From positions 103,547 through 167,546 of the forward strand of contig JADJSS010000009.1 of NCBI GenBank assembly GCA_016711605.1: a stretch of 64,000 bases of DNA, read 5' to 3'. Numbering within the stretch: position 1 is the stretch's first letter; each line of letters starts with the position of its first letter. A program made the translations under genes and the position numbers. Below the pieces are notes generated by a model. The model did no database searches and was not told the origin of the DNA. It saw only the letters and a program-made list of their open reading frames with translations. Positions 53,896 to 63,233 of the stretch are shown here, one piece after another. The DNA comes from Saprospirales bacterium. Lineage in GTDB: Bacteria > Bacteroidota > Bacteroidia > Chitinophagales > JADIYW01.

Positions 53896-55250
53896 TTGGA
53901 CGAAATTCCCATACGATACTGTACTGTATTTCTATTAACAATTCCATGGAACGAGATTTTCAATCCATTTAATATTTCGGCTATTTACGAAATAATTGGA
54001 ATCTTGATTTTATTGTTTCTTACTGGAATGATGAGCTCTACTGAAGTTGCACTCTTTTCATTAGATTACCATCAATTACAAAAAATGGAAAGAGATGGCG
54101 ACCAACTTGACAAAACCATTTTCGATTTTGTAAACAAACCTCGAAGATTATTAGCTACTATTTTATTATCAATTACGTTATTCAGTTTAACTATTGTTTT
54201 ATTATTTGAGAACTTAATAGAAATATGCATACAACACGAATTCTTAGAACAACACAAAACCATAGAATTTATTATAAAAGTATCTTTTGAAACTTTTATA
54301 ATTGTACTATTTGCTGAAGTAATACCAAAAATTTACGCATCACAAAACAATATAAAAGTAGCGCGCTTATTAATAAAGCCAATTCAGTTTTTTAGTGTCT
54401 TATTTTCACCATTTGTAAAAACATTGATTGCAACTTCTGCTTTTTTGAAAAAAGATTAGAAGGCGCAGGCAAAAATGTTTCGGCTCAAGATATAGACGAT
54501 GCCATTGATATTACAACTTCTCGCGACAAAGATGAATCAGCAAAAAACGATACGAAAATCTTAAAAAGCATAGTAAAATTTGGCAATATTACGGTGTCGC
54601 AAATTATGTGTTCGCGCATGGATATGGTTGCAATTGATCATGACACAACGTTTCCAGAATTATTGAAAACTGTTCGCGAATCTGGATATTCTCGAATTCC
54701 AATTTTCAAAGATGACATTGATAAAATTGTTGGAATATTATACATCAAAGATTTGCTAAAACATTTAAATGCCAAAGAAGATTTTAATTGGATAGAAATT
54801 GTAAAACCAGCTTTTTTTGTACCAGAAAACAAAAAAATTGATGACTTGTTGGAAGACTTTCAAACAAAGCGTGTACACATGGCTATCGTCGTTGACGAAT
54901 ATGGTGGCAGCTCAGGCATTGTTACATTAGAAGACATTTTAGAAGAAGTAATCGGTGATATTAAAGATGAATTTGACGATGCCAGCGAAATTGATTTCAA
55001 AAAAATAGATGCGAATAATTTTATTTTTGAAGGAAAAACTGCGCTGAATGATGTTTGTAAAGTAATGGAAATTTCGAGTATTACCTTTGAAGAAATTCGT
55101 GGCGATGCAGACTCACTAGCTGGTTTAATTTTAGAATTAAATACTGAAATTCCTGTAGAAGGCGACGAACTAAAATTTAAGAATTTTACATTCCTTATTT
55201 TAGAAGCTGATAAAACAAGAGTAATCAGAGTGAAGATTACAATTAATTAA
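53896..55250 (+). CDS. gldE: Gliding-associated GldE (CBS/CorC hemolysin family), frameshifted
   Basis: GldE belongs to the DUF21-CBS family and is needed for gliding in Flavobacterium johnsoniae. The N-terminal part (from a TTG at 53896; the true start is uncertain) carries the DUF21 membrane region ('GMMSSTEVALFSLDYHQL', 'LFAEVIPKIYASQN'). The C-terminal part has two CBS domains ('VSQIMCSRMDMVAIDHD', 'VVDEYGGSSGIVTLEDILEEVIGDIKDE') and a CorC_HlyC domain. The frame breaks at the A6 tract 54448-54453. One extra A gives the continuous 'FLKKRLEGAGKNVSAQDID'. The next gene is gldD, the partner known from gliding clusters. Confidence 0.88.
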
Positions 55251-55277
55251 GTAATTGAATAATAAAGTAATTAAATA

Positions 55278-55913
55278 ATGGATTTGACAAAAAACAAGCA
55301 ATTAAAATTTAAATACAGCACAATTATTTTATTATTACATTGTTTCATTATTACATTGCTTGCAATTTCTTGCGAATCAACTTACACACCAAAACGACCT
55401 GCTTATTTTAGAATTGATTTTCCAACAGAACGAAAAATGGCAAATTATACTTGCGATGAATGTCCTTTTTCATTTGAGTATCCAACGTATGGTTCAATTC
55501 AAAAAGATTCTTCTGATTTAGACGAAATGACAAATCATCCGTGTTGGTTCAATATCATTTTTCCTGACTACAAAGCAAAAATTTATTTAAGCTACACAGC
55601 CATTGATGCATCCAATCCATTAGAAAAATTAATTAAAGACAGCTACAAGCTAACGTTCAAACATACTGTAAAAGCTGACTACATAGACGAAACACCAATA
55701 ACAGGTAAACATCCAAATGTAAGTGGAATTTTATACGATGTTGGCGGAAATGCTGCTAGTGGTGTTCAGTTTTATGTTACGGATAAAAAGAGAAACTTCT
55801 TACGTGGCTCACTCTATTTTTATGCTGCACCAAACGCAGATTCTATTGCACCAAGTGTTCAATATTTTAGGAAAGATGTGGAACATATCATCGAAAGTTT
55901 GCAGTGGAAATAA
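55278..55913 (+). CDS. gldD: Gliding motility lipoprotein GldD
   Basis: The 211-residue lipoprotein has a lipobox near LLAISC (Cys about 30) and the GldD signature segments 'PKRPAYFRIDFP', 'CPFSFEYP', 'GILYDVGGNAASGVQFYVTD' and 'FLRGSLYFYAAPN'. GldD is part of the gliding/T9SS gene set of Bacteroidota. It follows gldE by 27 nt. That gap is AT-rich with AAGTAATTGAATAATAAAG-type simple sequence. The stop codon abuts the convergent LytTR regulator gene with no base between. Confidence 0.92.
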   Translation: MDLTKNKQLKFKYSTIILLLHCFIITLLAISCESTYTPKRPAYFRIDFPTERKMANYTCDECPFSFEYPTYGSIQKDSSDLDEMTNHPCWFNIIFPDYKAKIYLSYTAIDASNPLEKLIKDSYKLTFKHTVKADYIDETPITGKHPNVSGILYDVGGNAASGVQFYVTDKKRNFLRGSLYFYAAPNADSIAPSVQYFRKDVEHIIESLQWK

Positions 55914-56597
55914 TTATTGTTTCAGATTTCCTTTAAACGCTCTACCTATTGGAATTTCTTTAGCAGAAATTATAACACTTTGTGATGTGTATTTTTCAAT
56001 TTTATTTTTATTGATGATGTAAGATTTATGTACACGTATATAATTTTCAGGTAATTGCTCTTCCATGCTTTTCATCGTGTCTTGTATGGTTATTTTTTTA
56101 TCAGTAGTAATCAATTGCACATAATCTTTTAGTGCTTCAATATATAAAATTGAATCTAAAAAAACTTTTTGCATCATTTGATTGGCTCGCAGGTAAATAA
56201 ATTTTTCTTCATTTACTTTTTCCTGATTTTTTTCAATTCTAAATTGGTATAATTCTACTGCCTTATTTACAGCTTGCTGAAATCTGTCATAAGAAAATGG
56301 CTTTAATAAATAATCAACCACATCTAAAGCAAAACCTTGCAATGCATAATTTTCATATGCAGTTGTTAAAATAGAAATTGGCTTATATTCAATAATTTTT
56401 AGCAAATCAATTCCATTTAGCAATGGCATCTGAATGTCGCAAAAAGCTATATCAATCTTATTGTCTGATAAATATTCAAATGCTTCTTGTCCGTTATTAC
56501 AAACTTTCAATATTTGCAAACGCATATCTTTCTCAATATATTTCTGTAATAATTTTTGAGCTAAGATCTCGTCTTCTATGATGACACACTTTATCAC
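55914..56597 (-). CDS. LytTR-family response regulator
   Basis: The 227-residue protein has a receiver domain (about 1-118) with the phosphoacceptor Asp in 'DIAFCDIQMPLLNG' and the Lys in 'VVDYLLKPFSY'. A LytTR DNA-binding domain follows (about 135-227, 'LYIEALKDYVQLITTDKK', 'FIRVHKSYIINKNKIEK'-like). Its start overlaps the end of the kinase gene by 4 nt, so translation is coupled. The known partners of such regulators sense envelope or metabolic signals. The target here is unknown, but the adjacent divergent cluster of small exported proteins is a candidate. Confidence 0.9.
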   Translation of the reverse strand: MIKCVIIEDEILAQKLLQKYIEKDMRLQILKVCNNGQEAFEYLSDNKIDIAFCDIQMPLLNGIDLLKIIEYKPISILTTAYENYALQGFALDVVDYLLKPFSYDRFQQAVNKAVELYQFRIEKNQEKVNEEKFIYLRANQMMQKVFLDSILYIEALKDYVQLITTDKKITIQDTMKSMEEQLPENYIRVHKSYIINKNKIEKYTSQSVIISAKEIPIGRAFKGNLKQ

Positions 56598-57628
56598 TTT
56601 GCAATATCAATTTTTAATTCAACCATAAAAAAATTTGCATCTTCTGTGATGTTTAGCTGATGTTTATTTGGATAAAACAGCGCTAATCTTTTTTGTACAT
56701 TGTCAATTCCTAATCCACCAATTTTATCTTTAGATGCATTTTCTATAAACGAATTCTCAATCGTAAATAACAATTGATTCTCTTTTATCGATATAGTTGA
56801 TTTTATAAATGATTTATCGCATTGAAATAAATTTCCATGTTTAAACGCATTCTCAAAAAACGGAAAAAACAACATTGGATGAATTAATTTATCCTGAATA
56901 TTTCCTAAAACTATAAAATCAATTTGTGCTTTATTGTCGTATTGTATTTGATGTAATTCTATTAAACTATTAATATTGCTAATTTCTTTTTCTAGATAAA
57001 TTTTATCTTTTTCCGAATCGTACAACATATATCGCAATACAGCAGATAATTTCAACACCATTTCACCAGCTTTCTCAGGTTCTATTTGTGTAAGCGAATA
57101 CACATTATTCAAGGCATTAAATAAAAAATGCGGATTGATTTGTGCTTTCAGTAATTTTAATTCTGTATTTAATTGTTGGTTGATTATTTCATCTTGTTTT
57201 TGCCGTTCGATAAACCATTGCCTAAAAAAATAAAATCCAGTTGTAATTAAAAAAACGACTAATGTAGTCACAACAATAAATAAAAAATATCTTGACAATT
57301 TCAGATTCGGAAACCTGTTCAACTCCATTACAATATTTTCATTTGCAGTATATCGAATGTAAATGACTATTGCCATTCCTGTAATTATACTTATAGCATA
57401 TGCAACATATTTTTTAGTGTCAAACAGTTTTGGCAACAGATATGTATTATTTATGACTGTTAAAATAAATTGAGAAATAATGCTTACACCAAGCATAATA
57501 ATTCCTTGTCGAAGCGGTAAAATATTTGTAGTTGACACAAAAAATAAAATAGCAAAACTAAACCAAAACAAAACATGCATCAGATAGTAGATGGTATTCG
57601 GACTGATTTTTAAAATGCTGTTTTTCAT
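56594..57628 (-). CDS. LytS-like sensor histidine kinase
   Basis: The 344-residue kinase has four N-terminal membrane helices (about 10-145) and a His_kinase domain (PF06580 type) with the phospho-His in 'KAQINPHFLFNALNNVYSL'. A degenerate ATPase domain follows, with 'LFFPFFENAFKHG' as N box and 'GGLGIDNVQKRL' as G box. It pairs with the LytTR regulator downstream by a 4-nt overlap. It is divergent from the small exported protein cluster across 164 bp. Confidence 0.9.
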   Translation of the reverse strand: MKNSILKISPNTIYYLMHVLFWFSFAILFFVSTTNILPLRQGIIMLGVSIISQFILTVINNTYLLPKLFDTKKYVAYAISIITGMAIVIYIRYTANENIVMELNRFPNLKLSRYFLFIVVTTLVVFLITTGFYFFRQWFIERQKQDEIINQQLNTELKLLKAQINPHFLFNALNNVYSLTQIEPEKAGEMVLKLSAVLRYMLYDSEKDKIYLEKEISNINSLIELHQIQYDNKAQIDFIVLGNIQDKLIHPMLFFPFFENAFKHGNLFQCDKSFIKSTISIKENQLLFTIENSFIENASKDKIGGLGIDNVQKRLALFYPNKHQLNITEDANFFMVELKIDIAK

Positions 57629-57735
57629 ATCACAAAATTACATTAAAAAGCATAGAATGAGATAGCTAAAAATGTCGTTCGTCGATACATTTCTGTTGTT
57701 TGTCGAATAAACATCAGGAACCTTCAAAGCTTCTA

Positions 57736-57743
57736 TACTTTTG
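57736..57743 (+). promoter_or_regulatory. Putative -7 box of the small exported protein cluster
   Basis: TACTTTTG matches TAnnTTTG and lies 49 nt before the first start codon of the cluster. A TTTG lies 23 nt upstream at 57709-57712, longer than the standard spacing. Confidence 0.4.
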
Positions 57744-57792
57744 ACATATCAAATAAAAAATCAATTTTTTAATCAAATTAAAACAATTTATC

Positions 57793-58272
57793 ATGAACAA
57801 ATTTCTTATCGCAATCGCAATCATTTTCACAGTTTTCGCTACAAAAACTGTATCTGCACAAGATGTAACAGCTCAAGCAGAAAGCACTATGACAGACAAA
57901 AGTCAGACACCTGAACAACGTGCCACCAAAATGACAACACTTTTAAAAGACTCTTTAGCATTAAGTGATGCACAATACACAAAAATTTATGACATCAACC
58001 TAAAAGCAGCACAACAAACGGATGCTGCATTTAAAGCACTAGGACAAGCTGTTGTTACTTTACAAACAAAAATTAAAAGCATTAATCAATTAAGAGATGC
58101 TGCTATTAAAAAACAATTAACACCTGAGCAATTAACTGCATACGAAGCAATGAAAACTAATGCTAAAACAACTGCTACTACTAAAGTAACAAATGCACAA
58201 AAAACAGCAAAAACAAATCAGGCAACTCGTCAACAAAAAATTGCTACTGTTAAAGCAAATCGAAATAAATAA
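57793..58272 (+). CDS. Small exported helical protein, LTxxQ (Spy-like)
   Basis: The 159-residue protein has a signal peptide (about 1-22, ending TVSAQ). The body is helical, with 'TPEQRATKMTTLLKDSLALSDAQYTKIYDINLKAAQQ' and 'LTPEQLTAYEAMK', the pattern of periplasmic Spy/CpxP chaperones with LTxxQ motifs. A Lys/Thr/Gln-rich tail with several KTNQ repeats follows. A role in envelope protein folding under stress is an inference from this pattern. It starts a plus-strand cluster divergent from the LytS kinase. Confidence 0.7.
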   Translation: MNKFLIAIAIIFTVFATKTVSAQDVTAQAESTMTDKSQTPEQRATKMTTLLKDSLALSDAQYTKIYDINLKAAQQTDAAFKALGQAVVTLQTKIKSINQLRDAAIKKQLTPEQLTAYEAMKTNAKTTATTKVTNAQKTAKTNQATRQQKIATVKANRNK

Positions 58273-58300
58273 TTTGAATGAATCTCTAAAAAATATCACC

Positions 58301-58696
58301 ATGAAAACAATATTATTTCTATTGATTACCACTTTTAGTATTTCAATCTACGCAGGTAATGATTCTTTACCTAAAACAAAAGAAAATGCAAAAGAATTTA
58401 AAGATAAAACACCAGATGAACGTGCAAAAAGCATCACAGATATGATGAATGAAAAACTGAAATTATCATCAACACAATACAAGAGCATCTACGATATCAA
58501 TGTAAAATATGCCAAATTGAACGATGCTATTTTCAATAAAGGTTACAGCAAGATGAAATTACTCAGTAATCTGAAATCAATTAATTTGGAACGTGAAAAA
58601 GAAATTTTAGTCCTTTTGGATGAAAAACAAAAAGAAATTTTTCAGCAGGAAAAATCAGCTATGATTAGCCAATTTAAATCATCGAAAAAAAAATAA
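58301..58696 (+). CDS. Small exported helical protein, paralogue of the preceding gene
   Basis: The 131-residue protein has a signal peptide (about 1-17). Its region 'TPDERAKSITDMMNEKLKLSSTQYKSIYDINVKYAKL' aligns with the preceding protein's 'TPEQRATKMTTLLKDSLALS..QYTKIYDINLKAA'. They are tandem paralogues 28 nt apart. The C-terminus is highly charged ('NLEREKEILVLLDEKQKEIF'). A start codon further upstream is not supported because the signal peptide begins at 58301. Spy-like function is inferred only. Confidence 0.68.
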   Translation: MKTILFLLITTFSISIYAGNDSLPKTKENAKEFKDKTPDERAKSITDMMNEKLKLSSTQYKSIYDINVKYAKLNDAIFNKGYSKMKLLSNLKSINLEREKEILVLLDEKQKEIFQQEKSAMISQFKSSKKK

Positions 58697-58716
58697 TCAC
58701 AACAAAATAAAATAAA

Positions 58717-59433
58717 ATGAAAACACTTAAAATCAAATCAATTCTTACAATTACACTTTTTACAATTATTGCATTTCTATTGTCAAGTTGTAAGAAAGAA
58801 AAAGGAATCACAGAAGAAGAAGCAGCAAACCTAATTGCAGTAAGTATCAGCAGCACGTCGAATGGTTTAAATTACAGAATTGCAGTTGATGATTCTATCG
58901 TTGCAGCCAATAGTATTTCATGTGGTGAAACTAAGACTTTTACGAAGAACATTACAAATCCTTCAGGCACTGCAAGCACTTATACATACAATACAAATTC
59001 AACACAAACACTTGCCTGCACAAGTACGCAAACATTATCTACTTCAGTAACAGCGTCCGGAAATTTTGATGCACCAAGAGTAGCTGCAACAGACAATATT
59101 ACTGGTTCTTGGACATTAAGTGGTTTTGAAAATACTTCTACAACACTTACATTTAATGGAAACTATAAACGTTCTGGAAATGCGAACTCTAAAGTCTTAA
59201 GATTAGCTGCTTATTCATATGAATTGAATACAGTATCATCAAACATTGTTTACAACAAAGCAAGTAATAAAATTACAACTGGTGTTGCAAATACAATATT
59301 ATCTGGATCCACCACATTCAGAGGCACATTTAATTACACAGCAAGCATTGAGTTTTTAGGAAATGATTTAGCAAAAGTAATTATCAACGGAACTGTATAC
59401 ACGATTAATTTACTAACTGGACAAATAGTTTAA
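58717..59433 (+). CDS. Lipoprotein, unknown function
   Basis: I do not recognise a family. The 238-residue protein has a lipoprotein signal (lipobox LLSSC, Cys about 25). The body is Ser/Thr/Asn-rich and beta-strand-like ('NPSGTASTYTYNTNSTQTL', 'GSTTFRGTFNYTASIEFLG'), compatible with a surface beta-sandwich. It follows the second LTxxQ protein by 20 nt and may be in the same operon. Confidence 0.6.
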   Translation: MKTLKIKSILTITLFTIIAFLLSSCKKEKGITEEEAANLIAVSISSTSNGLNYRIAVDDSIVAANSISCGETKTFTKNITNPSGTASTYTYNTNSTQTLACTSTQTLSTSVTASGNFDAPRVAATDNITGSWTLSGFENTSTTLTFNGNYKRSGNANSKVLRLAAYSYELNTVSSNIVYNKASNKITTGVANTILSGSTTFRGTFNYTASIEFLGNDLAKVIINGTVYTINLLTGQIV

Positions 59434-59527
59434 TTAAGAACTATAGACTTGAGATTTGAGATTGTGAGAAAATAAAAATCAATTATTATTCTCTCATCTC
59501 AAGTCACTTTTCTAAAAATCTATTAAA

Positions 59528-60277
59528 ATGGAAAATCTAAAACTCATCTTACCACCTTTTATTATTGGATTGAGATATTTCTTCTTTACAGGTTTTGCTT
59601 ATTTACTTTTTTATGTCTGGAAAAACAAAAAATTTATACATAAAAAAATACAACCAATGATGCCTAAAAAAGAAAGTATCAATAATGAAATCAAATATTC
59701 TATCTCTACTATTCTGGTATTTTCATGTGTATTTTATTTGATGTATTATTTAAGACAACAAGGCTATTCTAAAACGTATATTGAATTGGATAAATATGGC
59801 TTTGCTTATTTAATATTGAGTTTTCCGATGCTGTTATTAATTCACGATTTCTACTTTTATTGTATTCATCGTTTAATGCATCATCCGAAATTATTTAAAC
59901 ATGTTCATGCTGTACATCATCGTTCGCATAATCCAACACCGTTTGCTGCGTTTTCTTTTCATCCGATTGAAGCCTTTTTAGAAGTTGGAATTATCTTTAT
60001 TGTATTGCTGATTCCAATCAATAGATATGTATTGGTTTTGTTTTCCTTTTCCATTTTATTCATCAATATTTTCGGACATCTTGGCTTTGAACTGTATGGA
60101 AAAAATTTCCTGAAAACGTTTTTAGGAAAAGTAATCAATACGTCTACACATCACAATATGCACCACAAATATGCAAATTGCAATTACGGTTTATATTCCA
60201 TTATATGGGACAAACTATTCAAATCCAATCATAAAAAATACGAAGAAACATTTGAGCTAATTGCAGGTAATCACTGA
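59528..60277 (+). CDS. Sterol desaturase / fatty acid hydroxylase family protein (short)
   Basis: The 249-residue membrane protein has the di-iron histidine boxes HRLMHH (about 114), HAVHHRSH (about 128) and HHNMHH (about 209), plus four or so membrane helices. This is the short form of the FA_hydroxylase family, as in beta-carotene hydroxylase and C-5 sterol desaturase-like enzymes. It is 95 nt after the lipoprotein gene. The substrate is an unknown membrane lipid. A longer member of the superfamily is at 33594-34835. Confidence 0.85.
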   Translation: MENLKLILPPFIIGLRYFFFTGFAYLLFYVWKNKKFIHKKIQPMMPKKESINNEIKYSISTILVFSCVFYLMYYLRQQGYSKTYIELDKYGFAYLILSFPMLLLIHDFYFYCIHRLMHHPKLFKHVHAVHHRSHNPTPFAAFSFHPIEAFLEVGIIFIVLLIPINRYVLVLFSFSILFINIFGHLGFELYGKNFLKTFLGKVINTSTHHNMHHKYANCNYGLYSIIWDKLFKSNHKKYEETFELIAGNH

Positions 60278-60432
60278 TTCTAAAAAAAAACAGTATCTAA
60301 ATTTAGAAATACAGCAAAAATGACAAACAGTAAATGCAAATTTACAACGAAACTCACATAATGTAAGCTTTACTTACAGCTAAGATTTTCTATTCTACCG
60401 ATTTTCTTCCAGGTATATTTTGCTTTCTTTTA

Positions 60433-60454
60433 AACTATGTTTCTATGTGGTTAA
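60433..60454 (-). repeat. Half element of the AACCAC inverted-repeat family
   Basis: On the minus strand the DNA reads TTAACCACATAGAAACATAG, matching the terminal sequence of the element at 43637-43772 for its first 11 bases and a string I know as common in Bacteroidota. No partner arm is visible within the 208-bp gap. It overlaps the expected -33 region of recG. Confidence 0.45.
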
Positions 60455-60472
60455 AAATAAAGAAGCTATTTC

Positions 60473-60480
60473 TATCTTTG
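60473..60480 (+). promoter_or_regulatory. Putative -7 box 5 nt from the recG start
   Basis: TATCTTTG ends at 60480 and the recG ATG is at 60486. If active, the transcript would start at or very near the start codon and be leaderless. Confidence 0.4.
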
Positions 60481-60485
60481 TCTAA

Positions 60486-62600
60486 ATGCAATCACCAAAT
60501 AAATCATTTCTTGCAACACCAATTGAATTCTTAAAAGGTGTTGGTCCAGATCGTGCTGATATCTTAAAAAAAGAAGCGCAGATTTTTACATTTGGTGATT
60601 TACTAAAATTGTATCCATATCGCTATATCGACAGAACGCAATTTTATTCCACGCAACATATTGACAACACACAAACCTACATTCAACTCAAAGGAAAATT
60701 AAAAGATATTCGTGAATTGGGTGAAGGTCGTGGCAAGCGTTTAACGGCTGTTTTTTATGATAATGATGGTGAAATTGATTTGGTTTGGTTTCAAGGTATT
60801 AAATGGATTTTAAATGCAATCGACACCAAAGAAACCTACGTTTTATACGGCAAGCCAAGCTGGTTCAACGGCAAATTAAATATCACGCATCCAGATTTAG
60901 AAAAGTTATCGACTTATACTGCTGAAGATGCTGGCACGTTTCGCGCGATGTATAACACATCCGAAAAAATGAAGACAAAAAGTTTGGACAGCAAAGGCAT
61001 TTCCAAACTAATGACAACCTTGATTTCGCAATTAAAACCGGAACACATCGTTGAAAATTTACCACAAAGTATTTTATCAAAATATAAATTGTTATCAAGA
61101 TTTGATGCTATTAAAAACATTCATGTACCGCAAAATTTATCACTACAAAATGAAGCATTAAAGCGCTTAAAATTTGAAGAATTATTTTTGATTCAATTAA
61201 ATTTATTACAATTAAAAATTATCAGAAAAAGAGAACGCGGTATTTTCTTTGAAAAAGTAGATCATTATTTTAAAAATTTTTACGAACAAGCTTTACCGTT
61301 TGAATTAACGAATGCACAAAAACGAGTATTAAAAGAAATTAGAAAAGACACGCTTTCTAACATACAAATGAACCGCTTACTGCAAGGCGATGTTGGCTCT
61401 GGAAAAACAATTGTTGCATTGCTAACAATGTTGATGGCAATTGATAATAATTACCAAGCTGCATTAATGGCACCAACCGAAATTTTGGCGCAGCAACATT
61501 TTGTTTCGTTAAAAGAAATGTGCGATAAAATTGGAATTAATATTGCATTACTTACTGGCTCATCCAAAACAAAAGAAAGGAAAAAATTATTGGCTGATTT
61601 ATTGGAAGGCAATATTCATATTTTAATTGGAACGCACGCGTTGATTGAAGATGTGGTGCAATTTAAAAATTTAGGAATAGTGGTGATTGATGAACAGCAT
61701 CGTTTTGGTGTGGCGCAACGAGCAAAGCTTTGGAAAAAAAACAATGTGCCTCCACACATTTTAGTGATGACCGCGACGCCAATACCTAGAACGTTAGCCA
61801 TGACGTTGTATGGCGATTTGGATGTTTCTGTTTTAGATGAGTTGCCACCTAACCGAAAACCAATTACAACAGTGCAGCGATACGAAACGCAACGCATTGC
61901 TGTGTTTGATTTTATGAGAGATGAAATTGCAAAAGGCAGACAAATTTATATCGTTTATCCATTGATTGAAGAAAGTGAGACCTTGGATTTGAATGATTTG
62001 ATGCAAGGTTTTGAAAGTATTTGCCGTTCTTTTCCATTGCCAGAATATAACGTGAGCATTGTGCATGGAAGAATGAAAGCCGATGCGAAAGATTTTGAAA
62101 TGCAACGATTCGTAAAAGGTGAAACACAAATTATGGTTGCCACAACGGTGATTGAAGTTGGCGTAAACGTTCCGAATGCAAGTGTAATGATTATTGAAAA
62201 TGCAGAACGTTTTGGCTTATCACAATTGCATCAGTTACGTGGTAGAGTTGGTCGCGGTGCCGAACAGTCGTATTGTATTTTAATGACGACGCATAAATTA
62301 AGTGCTGATGGAAAGAAGCGTATTAAAACTATGTGCGAAACGAATGATGGTTTTAAAATATCAGAAGTAGATTTGGAATTGCGTGGACCTGGAAATTTAG
62401 AAGGAACACAGCAAAGTGGCAACATCGATTTAAAAATTGCCAACCTTGCAACTGACGGTCCTATTATTGAAGAAGCACGCAAAGCTGCGATTGGTTTGTT
62501 AGATGAAGATGCTACGTTAGAGAAACCTGAAAATGCGACTTTAAAATATTACTTACAGCATCAAAAAGGAAGCAGTAATTTTTGGAGTAAGATTAGTTAG
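60486..62600 (+). CDS. recG: ATP-dependent DNA helicase RecG
   Basis: The 704-residue helicase remodels stalled replication forks and Holliday junctions. The N-terminal wedge domain with an OB fold occupies about residues 10-240. The superfamily 2 motor has Walker A GDVGSGKT (about 303), the DEQH box in 'IVVIDEQHRFGVAQR' (about 401), motif III 'MTATPIPRTL' and motif VI 'QLRGRVGRGAEQSYC'. 'LRGPGNLEGTQQSG' is the usual RecG C-terminal segment. Its promoter box lies almost on the start codon. The preceding 208-bp gap has a repeat half element but no gene. Confidence 0.95.
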   Translation: MQSPNKSFLATPIEFLKGVGPDRADILKKEAQIFTFGDLLKLYPYRYIDRTQFYSTQHIDNTQTYIQLKGKLKDIRELGEGRGKRLTAVFYDNDGEIDLVWFQGIKWILNAIDTKETYVLYGKPSWFNGKLNITHPDLEKLSTYTAEDAGTFRAMYNTSEKMKTKSLDSKGISKLMTTLISQLKPEHIVENLPQSILSKYKLLSRFDAIKNIHVPQNLSLQNEALKRLKFEELFLIQLNLLQLKIIRKRERGIFFEKVDHYFKNFYEQALPFELTNAQKRVLKEIRKDTLSNIQMNRLLQGDVGSGKTIVALLTMLMAIDNNYQAALMAPTEILAQQHFVSLKEMCDKIGINIALLTGSSKTKERKKLLADLLEGNIHILIGTHALIEDVVQFKNLGIVVIDEQHRFGVAQRAKLWKKNNVPPHILVMTATPIPRTLAMTLYGDLDVSVLDELPPNRKPITTVQRYETQRIAVFDFMRDEIAKGRQIYIVYPLIEESETLDLNDLMQGFESICRSFPLPEYNVSIVHGRMKADAKDFEMQRFVKGETQIMVATTVIEVGVNVPNASVMIIENAERFGLSQLHQLRGRVGRGAEQSYCILMTTHKLSADGKKRIKTMCETNDGFKISEVDLELRGPGNLEGTQQSGNIDLKIANLATDGPIIEEARKAAIGLLDEDATLEKPENATLKYYLQHQKGSSNFWSKIS

Positions 62601-62688
62601 AATATCTAATTCTATTTCAATTTTTTTAGACAAAACTTTGCTATTCAACTAATATGTATTATTTTCAACTCCATATTTAAAATAAGTT

Positions 62689-63063
62689 ATGAAAAAAGCA
62701 AGAGTAATCTTTTTAAACGCATTTGCAATGTTATTATGCATGAATTTATTTTCACAAAAAATTGATGTAAAAAAAGGTATCGTATCTTTTGATGGCGTGC
62801 AAATACTAAAAGTTGATGGTGGCACACAAAATATCGGCACACCTTGTCCAATAGTAAATCTTAAAACTGGAAAACCAGTTTTTATTTTTATTCCAGGCGA
62901 ATATTATCCAGATGGCACTCGTTGGGTTTATTATGAAGTTCGTTTTGCAGACTTTGATTTATCGTATTATGCTAAAGGCAATTATAAAGACGTACTTCTT
63001 ACCTTATATAAAAACGGTATGATAACAGAAAATGGTGAAATCATAAATAAAGAAGAAGAATAA
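62689..63063 (+). CDS. Small exported protein, unknown function
   Basis: I do not recognise a family. The 124-residue protein has a signal peptide (about 1-22, ending NLFSQ) and a beta-rich domain with 'GIVSFDGVQILKVDGG', 'PVFIFIPGEYYPDG' and 'VYYEVRFADFDLSYY'. The tail is acidic. It lies 88 nt after recG. It is probably periplasmic. Confidence 0.6.
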   Translation: MKKARVIFLNAFAMLLCMNLFSQKIDVKKGIVSFDGVQILKVDGGTQNIGTPCPIVNLKTGKPVFIFIPGEYYPDGTRWVYYEVRFADFDLSYYAKGNYKDVLLTLYKNGMITENGEIINKEEE

Positions 63064-63233
63064 GTTTTACTCTTTATCGTTGGAATCCACCACACAAATT
63101 TACTTAAGACAAAAGACTTGTATACAATAAGAGTTTTAAGACTCTCAAGCCATCGTTGTTCACCTGCCAACGAACCAGAAACCACAAAAAACCACAACAA
63201 ACCTATCTCATTCACTTAATAATTTTCCAAAAA

